NCBI GenBank assembly: GCA_020650975.1 | Contig: JAIPMN010009459.1 | Location: forward strand, 10,528-35,559 | Source of the DNA: Apostichopus californicus | Taxonomy: Eukaryota; Echinodermata; Holothuroidea; Aspidochirotida; Stichopodidae | DNA: 25,032 nucleotides | Direction of reading: 5' to 3' | Shown: one piece after another, positions 18,601 to 25,032 of the stretch | Layout: every line of letters starts with the position of its first letter | Numbering within the stretch: position 1 is the first letter of the stretch | Translations under genes and position numbers: made by a program | The notes under the pieces: model-generated | Told to the model about the DNA's origin: nothing | Database searches by the model: none | What the model saw: only the letters and a program-made list of their open reading frames with translations

Positions 18601-21275
18601 ATGCTTTGTAAACATACATATATACTGTAGGAAAAAGTGGTTCAAGGTTCCTACCTATACATTATAGTCTTGCAAATGTTGCTGGTTCCATGTCCGCAGT
18701 AAATATGTATGAAAGCGGTCGATTGCGCATGAAAGTATGATAACGAATACCAACGGTATCAGCATAGTCTGCAGGGCTACTAATAATAGGCCCACTATGG
18801 CCAAGGACTGTACAGTATTTCAACGTTAGTATAGGAAATGATATATCACATATTATGCAAATTTATGCAAATACAGTACAGTCTGCAGGGCTACTAATAA
18901 TAGGCCCACTATGACCAAGGACTATATGTCTGTTAGTATAGGAAATGTACTATATCACATATTATTCAAATGCAAATACCTATAACGGTGAAGAACTTTT
19001 AAGCAATTTTGTCAACAAGACAAAGTTGTTAGGTGATAAATAATGATTTCTGGAAATGACCTTGAAGAAACTGAACAAGAAAAACCCTTATATGTAGAGT
19101 ACAGTCACAAATTAATGTTGGTATGTTACAGATAATTAAAAATTTAAGCTTCAATGGATGAAGTCTACATCCACTAACTGTACTTCTCATTTTTGAGAAC
19201 TAACTGTTTAATAAACAACATCAATGGCTTATCGAGGAACGTGGCTTGACTACTTACAGTATAAGTACTGTTGGTCCTCAGATGCCACACAAAACCCAAT
19301 GGGAAAACATGCAACAGATCACATAGCTTGAATTAACTTATATAATATATTAAGCACATATATCTGTTACAAATTTGATTCCTAAACTCAATAAATAACC
19401 AGATATCCAAACAGGCCATGTTTTGGAACATAAAATACTGACATACCATACGCACACAAGATTTTAAAGTTTGACCATTTTTTGACTCCAATGGAATAGC
19501 AAGGTTCTTGCATTAATTGGATTCACAGATCTCATTATACATACAGTACTACAGCAAGTTCATCTAAGATTTACTAAACTTGGAGATATCTTGTAATATA
19601 ATTAAAAGGTTTTCAGACTTTAACCTACGTATGTTGACGTCAAAAGAACAACTGACCTCCTGAAAATAACAAAAGGTTTCCTGCTTGCACTCATTAAGTA
19701 ATCACTTAATGACATTAAAAGCTTTACATTTGAATTCCTTTAACAATAACTGAATAAATATTCTTATTAGGAACATTTTAGTTTCTATTCCATTTGATAT
19801 TTTGAAAAGGACTAATTCTACCTTCGTTTGAAACATGCAGCCTACAAATTGTTATTGCAATTTAAAGTGAACTGTGTCATCTGAAGAACAAAGAGGTCAG
19901 CCTTTCACTTTCCATTTACAAGAAGATTATGATGACTAATGAGTGGCTCAGGCTCATATGAGGTTGACCATAAGCGAAAACTGTTAGCTAGATCTCTCCC
20001 TCGTAAGTCATAATAACTATAAGGCAAAAAAGCTATGCTAGCAGATAACTGGCACAATATTTATAAACTATATGTACAAGAAGTGATGGGTCAGGATAAA
20101 AGTTGTGCATATTGTAACGTGACGGTAGAGACAGGTGTAGTGCATAAAGTAAACACCGTAATATCCTAACTTGGGAGTAACGATGGGGGTGGACCAGCAT
20201 CAGTCTGACTTACATAATAAATCTTCTCATTTTCAATATTAATGTGTATAGCAAAATGCAAAAGTGTACATATCGAATAAAACCCTATTAACTTTCGATA
20301 CTGTAGGATAGGGACAAAAGGAGCATTTCAATACGGCTGTACATAGATCTCAACTTTGTAGAAATGCTGAAAATTCTCTGTTAGGGCAATTTTATTCCTT
20401 TATTTTAACATTTATTCCTTTCTTATCACTGGTTCTTAAATCTGCAATAATATTAGTAAGATTTCATGTATTTCATGAGGGTAAATAAATATGATACCAT
20501 TTGCAATGAGAAACATTGGTCACTGTTTCTTATCTGTGCTGCATTTCTTATACCATATCTGTGTTTTTTCGCTTTCTTACTGTCTGTCTTTTCTCTTTGT
20601 TGTTTACTGTGTGTGTGTATGTGTGTTCGTGTGTTTTGTTTCTGATTAATGGTACAGTATAAGTTTTCTCCTAGCATGTGCATTATTTAAAACTTGTTTG
20701 CTCACGGTAAAGTAATGTTTATAAGTATCTGCTTACACTGCAGAATATACCAATTACAATCTTCTTGAAAAATCTGTGCACAATGGGATTACATAGAAAA
20801 GTGATCAAAGTTAAGACTGTATGAATGATAGCTGGCAGATAAGCATATGTACTCCCTACCCATGCCAACCTCCTCTCCACATTCCCCACACTGGCAAAAA
20901 CACAATAGTCCATGCAGGCATGCTGGTGGAAGCATGCACAAATCTCACATTCATATGAGACTGAAAGCAAACGTTTACTACCCTACTGTACGGTATGTGC
21001 CAGCAACAACACAACACCTCCACAACCATTCTCCCTCTGCCTACCCACCCCCCCTCCCCTCCCCTCACTCTCAGCTCTCTGCACTTCACAAAACACACAA
21101 AAAGATACAAACATGTATGGTTTGAAAGGCTGATAGTTAATATCTTACGGTCTGTTTTCGGTTTCTTCCTCCATGTACTGTGTGATATAGTCCTGACATA
21201 CAACTGACCCTCCTTGGTGTAGACCTCCTTTGGTTGGATGGCTAGGCTCTCCAATTCTTTTAGATTAAACTTCAT
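6488..21275 (-). CDS. INPP4: INPP4-family inositol polyphosphate 4-phosphatase, N-terminal PH-C2 half (5 coding exons, 3' part missing)
   Basis: Joined coding sequence: 21275-21149, 14209-14057, 10840-10598, 9677-9442, 6619-6488. This is 891 nt, 297 codons, and every splice phase agrees (1, 1, 1, 0, 0). Known for the family: INPP4 removes the 4-phosphate from phosphatidylinositol 3,4-bisphosphate at plasma and endosomal membranes, damping PI3K-Akt signalling. Seen here: a PH domain (about residues 22-125), a basic helical linker (about 126-166), and a C2 domain from about 167. The C2 opens with EPILEMSMCCSNL, which matches EPILEFSLACSEL of vertebrate INPP4A as I remember it. The phosphatase domain with its CX5R active site is not in the window and should lie left of position 1. 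ATG 21275 is supported by an in-frame TGA 18 bases upstream. INPP4A versus INPP4B cannot be decided; an invertebrate may have one ancestral gene. Confidence 0.88.
6795..6940. repeat. Pyrimidine-rich low-complexity tract
   Basis: A C run (6799-6809) followed by about 130 bases almost wholly of C and T, read on the minus strand as a purine tract. It opens long low-complexity frames on both strands that are not genes. Such mirror-type pyrimidine tracts can form triplex DNA; that is general knowledge, not shown here. Confidence 0.7.
6970..7122. repeat. 51-bp tandem repeat, three copies
   Basis: Copies at 6970-7020, 7021-7071 and 7072-7122 begin AACAAATATGTGGCACT and end GTGGGTAGATTAT. They differ at about six or seven positions in total and keep their length exactly. 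The unit equals 17 codons and stays open on both strands (plus: NKYVALxALIDSVGRLY). No start, splice or family evidence makes it a gene. Confidence 0.92.
7432..7723. mobile_element. Non-autonomous hAT-like MITE, 292 bp
   Basis: The left end CAGGCGCGTAGCCAAGG and the inverted right end CAGGCACGTAGCCAGG form terminal inverted repeats (12 of the first 13 bases identical, then a one-base slip). The element is flanked on both sides by the same 8 bases GCTTCATT (7424-7431 and 7724-7731), a target-site duplication of the length made by hAT transposases; CAGG ends also fit hAT. Inside, 7451-7459 and 7471-7479 form a nine-pair G/C hairpin. There is no transposase frame, so it would move only with help in trans. 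Confidence 0.85.
8257..8283. repeat. CATA microsatellite
   Basis: Six or seven copies of TACA/CATA in a row. Confidence 0.9.
8786..8824. repeat. GC-rich hairpin with one-sided bulge
   Basis: CTCCCCCTC (8786-8794) pairs with GAGGGGGAG (8816-8824), and CTCAGA (8800-8805) pairs with TCTGAG (8810-8815) around a CCCA loop. Five unpaired bases CCTAC bulge on the left arm. Fifteen pairs in all, well above the surrounding AT-rich DNA. No U run or partner gene suggests a function. Confidence 0.7.
9105..9390 (+). mobile_element. SINE, 5'-truncated, with LINE-like 3' tail
   Basis: A GC-rich body (CACCCAGGTGTATAAATGGG, later GCCGGTTTGTGGCTGCACCC and GTGGGGCACTGTGGTGCCCC) ends in AGCGCGGCGAGACTTTATT, GGGCTATATAAGAAC and an ATTATT run. 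Bodies of this kind with this tail are common tRNA-derived SINEs in marine invertebrates, as I recall. The tRNA-like head with A and B boxes is not visible, so the copy looks 5'-truncated. It lies on the strand opposite to INPP4, ending about 50 bases from the exon 4 donor. Confidence 0.65.
9442..9677 (-). CDS. INPP4: INPP4 coding exon 4: main body of C2 domain
   Basis: 236 nt, residue 175 (shared) to 253. It encodes CSNLPSINSNSAPSTYITVQ, then KTEIVENNFNPHFLTTIVFE and IRASVIQVEDRDTHT. These align without gaps to the INPP4A C2 stretch remembered as CSEL...TEIIEGTNNPIFLSSIAF...VYDVKDRSQGT. The NP-x-FL motif and the following beta strand are typical C2 features. The acceptor is TTTACTTTACAG. The donor is the less common GTTAGT, the same hexamer as at COA5 exon 1. 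The exon is clearly more GC-rich than the flanking intron. A SINE tail ends about 50 bases beyond the donor. Confidence 0.93.
9678..10597 (-). other. INPP4: INPP4 intron 3
   Basis: 920 bases of AT-rich noncoding DNA between the exon that starts C2 and the exon that carries most of it. Apart from two CCATGGTAAC palindromic sites near the exon 3 end, I see nothing in it. Confidence 0.8.
10414..10455. promoter_or_regulatory. Pair of X-box-like sites
   Basis: GTCACCATGGTAAC (10414-10427) fits the RFX X-box pattern GTNRCC-N(0-3)-RGYAAC exactly with a two-base spacer, and a second half-match TGCCATGGTAAC lies at 10444-10455. They are intronic, about 150 bases beyond the exon 3 donor. Function is untested; the pattern is short enough to occur by chance. 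Confidence 0.35.
10598..10840 (-). CDS. INPP4: INPP4 coding exon 3: PH C-terminal helix, linker, start of C2
   Basis: 243 nt, residues 94 (shared) to 175 (shared). It begins EYIGEPNSQYFAAHSAEL and completes the PH domain: the C-terminal helix ELRDEWVHVLEKASYDHL carries the nearly invariant PH tryptophan (residue 115). A basic amphipathic segment follows (QLHILRKKLIARTGRDPI), then an acidic linker rich in Asp and Glu (GDIMDEPHEE) and the first C2 strand EPILEMSM. The acceptor is CCCACAG and the donor is GTGAGT. This exon matters because it joins PH and C2 coding sequence in one continuous reading frame, so the fusion does not depend on an assumed splice. Confidence 0.92.
10863..10875. promoter_or_regulatory. 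X-box-like palindrome
   Basis: TTGCCATGGCAAC, with TTGCCATGGCAA a perfect 12-base palindrome, one mismatch from the RFX consensus. It lies about 20 bases outside the exon 3 acceptor, on the other side of the exon from the pair at 10414-10455. Confidence 0.35.
10938..11003 (+). mobile_element. LINE/SINE 3' tail fragment
   Basis: GTACAGCACGGAGAGTCTTT, then GTAAGTTGCGCTATATAGTA and TTTATTATTATTATA. The order and wording match the SINE tail at 9316-9390, so both probably come from one LINE family. Nothing recognisable of the body remains upstream. Confidence 0.55.
14057..14209 (-). CDS. INPP4: INPP4 coding exon 2: core of PH domain
   Basis: 153 nt covering the last two bases of codon 43 to the first base of codon 94. 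It encodes FSEKWCRLRGNLLFYFKG and then GVIVLEQVVIRP, the classic beta2-beta3-beta4 block of a PH domain. KWCRLR after the basic loop resembles the K-Xn-(K/R)-X-R pattern that binds phosphoinositide headgroups in many PH domains; lipid binding here is inference. The acceptor is a long pyrimidine tract ending TTTTCAG and the donor is GTACGT. The phase joins cleanly to both neighbours (CCA proline in front, GAG glutamate behind). Introns of about 6.9 kb upstream and 3.2 kb downstream flank it. Confidence 0.9.
15418..15645. repeat. A/T low-complexity block
   Basis: AAATAAATAAATAAAATTAAAA followed after a break by repeated TTCTAAAATTAAATT words in irregular register, like a decayed 15- to 20-base tandem repeat. 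Confidence 0.7.
16009..16982. repeat. 40-bp satellite, about 24 units, with higher-order structure
   Basis: Consensus unit starts GTATGTTGTGACCTGTCACT and ends AATTACAACACAATCACAAA. I count 24 copies of the ACAACACAA core at spacings of about 36 to 46 bases. Variant units recur in order: an AGAGTACGTTGTGACCAGTC type, a longer AGTTTCACAAAGTATG type, and an AATTACAAGGTATGTTATGAC type. A three-unit block of about 118 bases is repeated at 16599-16716 and 16717-16834. Each junction carries the dyad TCACAA-AGTATG-TTGTGA. It has no open frame, and lies in INPP4 intron 1. Confidence 0.95.
18766..18978. repeat. Tandem duplication, two copies of about 100-114 bp
   Basis: Copies at 18766-18879 and 18880-18978 share AGTCTGCAGGGCTACTAATA, ATAGGCCCACTATG, CCAAGGACT, TTAGTATAGGAAATG and ATATCACATATTAT. 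They differ by substitutions and by an indel near the middle. Confidence 0.9.
21149..21275 (-). CDS. INPP4: INPP4 coding exon 1: start codon and first strand of PH domain
   Basis: Encodes residues 1-42 plus the first base of codon 43, starting MKFNLKELESLAIQPKEVY. The start of the PH domain is the segment EGQLYVRT (from residue 22), followed by the basic stretch WRKKPKTD that would form the beta1-beta2 loop. The donor is GTAAGA directly after ACAGACC. ATG 21275 is the first methionine after an in-frame TGA, so the start is well supported. The N-terminal N-x-KEL-x-(S/A)-L pattern also resembles PLEKHJ1, a small PH protein, but the downstream C2 exon rules that protein out. Confidence 0.87.
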
Positions 21276-21338
21276 CTTGTTCTTATGCAGTCACGTCTCA
21301 GAATCTGACCAGTTAGTATCACAGCATAATCAACAAAT
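21276..21338 (-). other. INPP4: INPP4 5' untranslated segment with upstream splice acceptor
   Basis: On the minus strand a strong acceptor (a T and C tract ending TTTTCCCCCCCAG) ends at 21339, followed by 63 bases before the ATG that contain an in-frame TGA. This fits a short 5' UTR segment spliced to the start exon from a noncoding first exon further right. The same bases could instead be plain leader downstream of a local start site. Only transcript data can separate the two. Confidence 0.5.
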
Positions 21339-21589
21339 CTGGGGGGGAAAACTATACATTGGGTAATGAAAATAAAATAGAGATGTGACATGCCAAATAG
21401 CAAACTTGTTCTTTAACATAAGTTCACAAGATATATTACATATTCAGAAATGTACGGCAGCAAAGGTAATCACAGCAATGATTCTGATGATGCTAGGGAA
21501 GGCCATTAGTCTAGTAAAGGTTGCTTGTTTTATACTTCACCACCAGGTGTGCTTGCAATGTCACCAATAGGGTAACAGCACTTTACAGT

Positions 21590-22330
21590 ATTGCAGGAAA
21601 AGGCTGACACCTCTGCCGGTGAGCATTTATATCTCACTTATTCCTCATGTAACTCGCCAGAGCTGTATGCCTTCATGAGGTTTCTCAGTCTGTCTACAAA
21701 GCCCAACACTTCACTAAAACCGGTTTGGTTAGAATATACCACTAGGTGTGTTTCCTAGACTGGTACACAGCCGTTTTTTTCGATGCTACTTGATCCCAGC
21801 GCAGCGTTTGATACTGTCGAGTTGTCAACCATGGAAAGACCTTGTTAGACGTATTGAAGACGTCTATTGATATAACTTGGGTTTGGCATATGATTTGTTC
21901 ATATCCTGCCTGAACACTGTTTGCAATGTGTTTTTTGTTAACGGGAGGCTATAGAACACTGGGCACATTCGTTGTGGGGTTCCACAAGGATCTGTTCTTG
22001 GCCCAGTAAATCTTCTCACTCTTGACCCCTGCCAGACATCTTTTAACGCTATGACATTTGCTACCACCATTATGGCGATGATATACGGTTGTACAGTGGT
22101 TATGATATAGCCAAGCTGTTAAGCTGTCAATCAGCAGTTGAAAAAATGCAAAATTGCATCATGCATATCAGTCACTGGATGTCCAACAATCGTCTGAAAA
22201 CTAAACTAGACAAAGCTGAACTTTTGAACTTAATGTCTCTGTATCACCTGGCGCCGTTACGGCAGGCAATCACTTAATATTGATGGACATGTTATCAATC
22301 ATGAAAGTCTGCATCCATGTACAGTAAGAC
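21590..22330 (+). pseudogene. Decayed non-LTR retrotransposon reverse transcriptase (CR1/L2/jockey-like)
   Basis: Pieces of a LINE reverse transcriptase appear in order but in different frames. LLDPSAAFDTVE at about 21786 is the first catalytic aspartate block. CGVPQGSVLGPV at 21973 is a hallmark of the family. YGDD at 22071 stands where the family has YADD. The thumb-like block HWMSNNRLKTKLDKAELLNL runs from about 22167. The frame changes between the first and second blocks and again before the third, and a stop interrupts the second, so the copy is dead. The endonuclease, the 5' part and the 3' tail are not recognisable. Confidence 0.8.
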
Positions 22331-23608
22331 CAACTTTGGCAAAAGAGATTTAGGCTGCGTGAAGCTATCACTGGCTATGTCCTATTTGGTTTGCCACCTT
22401 GCATTCATGAGTAAAAACCTCAAGGGTACTGAATTGACAGAAGTGGTGAATCAATGTATTTGAACCTTTAGGTACAGATGTGTGCATGATATATGTGATC
22501 ACATCAAACTAAGGCCTACTGGCCAAACTTAAAGCCTTGGTCTGCACTGTATAGACCCCAACTATAGCACGCTAGCATCATGGAAAAGTTTCTTGAGATT
22601 TCGTAATAGACCGGCCTTGGTAACAGACCTCTTTTTTCCAATTAGTCTGCAATGCCTGCCACAAATTTTTTCTTGTATGAGGGTCTTTGTGTGAATGCTG
22701 TATGATTAACTACACTGTGGACATGAACATATTTCCACACAGTGTTTACACAAAGCCTAGTATTGGTGGTAAGAAGCTATGCAGGCTAATTGTAGAGCCT
22801 GAGGTGGATTTACGACCGTGGCAGGTCCATTACGTAATAACAAAACTATCCTAGCTATAGCGTGCTATAATTAGAGCCACTAAAGCAGATCTTAAAAACC
22901 ATTTAGAGGTATGCCTAGTACTAGTAGTATTGTTCTATTGAGGCCCAACTTGGCAAATGACCTAATTCAGTTATTGTGATATTGTGCTAATAATGTATCT
23001 GCAGTTACTAACTGTGTCATACTGACTGATTGACCACGGACAACTGGAATCACTTATTATATTGAAATTGTCAAAAGTACACTTGCTACGGTACCCCGTT
23101 ACCTTCAGTGAATCCCTAGACTTCAATAGCATTAACGATGTTATTAATTTAGGGTCATTAGCCTACTCCTAACTTACTGTACACTGGGCTACTGTGGCCA
23201 CAGTGACTGAGAAAAGTATAAAGATAAAGTACAATACTCAATAGTAAACATTGAACAATGAATTCTGTCCTACGCTACAACCAAAAAGGAATGAACCCAA
23301 TAACAATATATATTTACTTTAAATCGAAATTGGGAAATCTGAGTAACGATTCGATATTTTTATCTTCCAGCGGGATTCGTTTACTTGATTTATCTGGTGC
23401 GCCTCCTCCCTCTTCCGCAAAATTCAGTCGTAGCGAACGACTGTCGTATGCAATCATACTATAGAGCGAGTGATCATCATGTTGATTGAGACGGTACTAC
23501 AGTACTAATAGTATACCGGATACAATTCCAAAATATATGTCATATCGTACAGTATACGCATGCTGACATATGTGCGAAGGTTGGTGCTGGACAGGACCGC
23601 TTACTTAC

Positions 23609-23760
23609 ACTTCTCACATTACATTCGTGATGATATCATAATTGATTTCAATAAATTAATAATCATATGATTATTTATTTCATTTTCATCGCTACGACAT
23701 ATATATTATGTATTGAAGCGGCCTATTTTCTTCAATAGCAATATACAAATTATAGCTAAA
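23609..23760. promoter_or_regulatory. Candidate divergent promoter / noncoding first exons of INPP4 and COA5
   Basis: The two genes point away from each other. A strong minus-strand donor GTAAGT (23608-23603) and a strong plus-strand donor GTAAGTCAG (from 23761) sit only about 150 bases apart, each with a fitting downstream acceptor (21339 and 24233). The layout would suit two short noncoding first exons overlapping a bidirectional promoter. No core promoter element is convincing and no CpG island is visible. This is inference from splice signals only. Confidence 0.3.
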
Positions 23761-24233
23761 GTAAGTCAGTGTTTTTATATACTAATACTAACTGTCAGTT
23801 GTACTTAATTTACAAAGTACAATACTAGGCATAGAAATAGATGACTTCCGCGATATTTACGCTACAATATAGCAAATGAAATATGTACGGCGATCAAAAG
23901 TATGTTAACCTATGACCAACCTAGTACCTATTCATATAGGAAAGTAATACGTCTGAGGTTTTCATACATGGTGTTAAATATGAAGTAGTATAGGCGATGC
24001 CTATCAATAATATTAAACTAGTTAATGAAGGTTACATTCATTTTAACCTAGGCATATAGCCTACATATAACTAAGTTATAACTATATCAGGCCTAGTAGC
24101 CTATAAGATGAGAAAGGGGAAGGATAACTTAGAACTTTTAATTGTAGGCCCTATAAACCTTCCATGTTTTGTTCCTTCGTTGAAACCTATGTAGCTCAGT
24201 AATGTGTGCCTGCCATTTTTCTCTCCTACACAG

Positions 24234-24247
24234 CAAAGTGCCTCATA
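24234..24247 (+). other. COA5: COA5 5' leader with possible splice acceptor just upstream
   Basis: The 14 bases before the ATG are preceded by TTTTTCTCTCCTACACAG (ending 24233), a convincing pyrimidine tract and acceptor. COA5 may therefore have a noncoding first exon; the GTAAGTCAG donor at 23761 is a candidate partner. The alternative is transcription starting within this pyrimidine tract (a TOP-like start). Confidence 0.4.
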
Positions 24248-24349
24248 ATGCCTAAATATTACGAAGACAAACCTGTGACAAAACGACCATGTGAAGGTCT
24301 GAAGGAAGACCTCAAGATTTGTCTCTTGGAGAGTGATTGTGTCAAATTT
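24248..24349 (+). CDS. COA5: COA5 coding exon 1
   Basis: 34 codons starting MPKYYEDKPVTKRPCEGLK and containing the first CX9C pair (CEGLKEDLKIC) and the ESDC motif. The donor is GTTAGT at 24350. Translation simply runs on into the intron for a few residues, so the exon end was set by comparison with human COA5: the eight residues between the ESDC cysteine and TP are conserved in number only if the exon stops after VKF. Confidence 0.93.
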
Positions 24350-24709
24350 GTTAGTAATTTCTTCTATCCATCGATTCCTTCCTGAACTGATGTATCTTCT
24401 TGTAGAAAACCTACCTATAATTAACTCACTCTATCAAGCCTACTATGAGCAGGAAATTTGCAATGATCCCCCCCCCTCCCCCCCCCATCCTCCTTGCTCT
24501 TTACGCTTTGCTACAGTTTCAGTTTACGAGGAGGTTTACAAGCATGTCAACATTAACAGGAAAAAAAGTGTATTTTTTAACAGCAGTTAAAGTTTCATTC
24601 TCTTCACTAGGATAAGAAGACTCCAAAAGAATGTTTACAGCGAGGAACCAGAGTAGACCAGCATTGCAGAGCTCTTCAAACAGCCTTCTTTGAATGCAAA
24701 AGATCAATA
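24248..24709 (+). CDS. COA5: COA5 / PET191-family cytochrome c oxidase assembly factor (first two coding exons, partial)
   Basis: Joined exons 24248-24349 and 24611-24709 give 67 codons in phase. Known for the family: COA5 is a small twin CX9C protein of the mitochondrial intermembrane space, folded through the MIA40 relay and needed to assemble cytochrome c oxidase. Seen here: the N-terminus MPKYYEDKP is identical to the human protein as remembered, and two CX9C pairs are complete (C15-C25 and C57-C67 counting region, with extra cysteines C31 and C43 nearby). There is no cleavable presequence, as expected for this class. A few more residues lie between the second CX9C and the preceding cysteine than in human COA5. 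The final short basic exon (human DNRARFRG-type tail) is beyond the window. Confidence 0.94.
24350..24610 (+). other. COA5: COA5 intron 1
   Basis: 261 bases with a GTTAGT donor and a TTCACTAG acceptor. It contains a C-run patch at 24468-24489. The open frame that crosses the donor from exon 1 is a shadow. Confidence 0.88.
24611..24709 (+). CDS. COA5: COA5 coding exon 2
   Basis: 33 codons starting DKKTPKECLQRGTRVDQHC and ending AFFECKRSI. It holds the second CX9C pair (CRALQTAFFEC) and the diagnostic FFECKRS block. The acceptor is TCTTCACTAG and the donor is a strong GTGAGT at 24710. Phase 0 at both ends. Confidence 0.94.
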
Positions 24710-25032
24710 GTGAGTCATGCCTATTCAGACAAATTAAGGGGATGTTGAAGTGAGTCAAACAAGATTCAGTGCAGGCTGCCTTGCTTATTGGTTATGGTTA
24801 TAAAAACTTGCAACCAAAAAGATTGTCTCAAAATTTTGAAGGCTGTGCAAATAGATATTCAAAACCTGTCAAAGATATGCCCAACATTGTCATACATTTA
24901 AAGATGTTGGGGCTATGGTAGCATATCTAGCAGTTTTTATTCCCAATGAAATTCCCTGTGTAGCACTGAGGATATTGGCAAACTGTTTCTTTGGGTTACC
25001 ATACCTCTTGATTAATCAGGTATGCAACAAAA
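24710..25032 (+). other. COA5: COA5 intron 2 (open at right edge)
   Basis: Noncoding DNA after the GTGAGT donor. The last coding exon of COA5 is not reached. I see nothing else in it. Confidence 0.8.

Larger units (their letters stand above)
14210..21148 (-). other. INPP4: INPP4 intron 1 (coding part)
   Basis: 6.9 kb between the start exon and the PH core exon. It holds an A/T low-complexity block (15420-15640, many CTAAAATTAAATT words), the 40-bp satellite, a tandem duplication near 18766 and a C/A-rich patch at 21040-21070. The rest is AT-rich sequence with frequent TACAGTA words and no supported gene. Confidence 0.8.
21339..24233. other. Region between the INPP4 and COA5 start exons
   Basis: About 2.9 kb separating two divergent genes. 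It holds a decayed LINE reverse transcriptase (21590-22330) and the paired donor sites near 23608 and 23761. A GC-richer patch at 23380-23470 could be 5' leader or regulatory DNA. No other gene is supported. Confidence 0.6.

Noticed and set aside
20847..21207. Several plus-strand frames rich in proline, serine and histidine
   Set aside because: C- and A-rich low-complexity intron sequence opposite INPP4 exon 1 and its flank.
21149..21275. First reading of the start exon as PLEKHJ1
   Set aside because: The N-terminus resembles PLEKHJ1, but exon 3 runs from the PH helix into a C2 start that matches INPP4.
23258..23464. 68-residue plus-strand frame in the intergenic region
   Set aside because: No family resemblance, start or splice support; its GC-richer end is more likely leader or regulatory DNA.
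1..25032. A new multi-gene defence, biosynthetic or mobile system
   Set aside because: The window holds parts of two conserved housekeeping and signalling genes plus ordinary repeats; nothing in it forms an unexplained set of genes.

Overview
This window looks like animal nuclear DNA. It is AT-rich, its genes are split by long introns with GT-AG boundaries, and it carries decayed LINE and SINE pieces, a MITE and satellite DNA. Two conserved metazoan genes can be read exon by exon. The repeat style (LINE/SINE tails ending in CGCTATATA plus ATT runs, and the very frequent word TACAGTA) suggests a marine invertebrate deuterostome, perhaps an echinoderm. The phylum is a guess. Nothing bacterial is present.

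The minus strand carries most of a gene for a type I/II inositol polyphosphate 4-phosphatase (INPP4 family). Five coding exons (21275-21149, 14209-14057, 10840-10598, 9677-9442, 6619-6488) join in phase into 297 codons. They encode a complete N-terminal PH domain (about residues 22-125), a linker and a C2 domain (from about residue 167). The phosphatase half must lie beyond the left edge: I recognise no further exon in positions 1-6487. Vertebrate INPP4A and INPP4B begin with C2 and, as I know them, have no PH domain, so this layout is the main biological point of the window.

The plus strand at the right end carries the first two coding exons of COA5 (PET191 family), a twin CX9C cytochrome c oxidase assembly factor (24248-24349 and 24611-24709). 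Its last exon lies past the right edge. The two genes are head to head, about 3 kb apart between start codons. Strong opposed splice donors at 23608 (minus) and 23761 (plus) suggest noncoding first exons and a shared divergent promoter region.

The rest is intron or intergenic DNA. From left to right it holds an inverted-repeat structure and a 79-bp tandem array (1-817), LINE 3' tails (4069, 10938), a three-copy 51-bp repeat (6970-7122), a 292-bp hAT-like MITE with 8-bp target duplications (7432-7723), a SINE ending about 50 bases from an INPP4 splice donor (9105-9390), X-box-like palindromes around exon 3, a 24-unit 40-bp satellite with higher-order structure (16009-16982), and a decayed non-LTR reverse transcriptase between the two genes (21590-22330). 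I found no tRNA, rRNA or CRISPR array, and no sign of a new multi-gene system.
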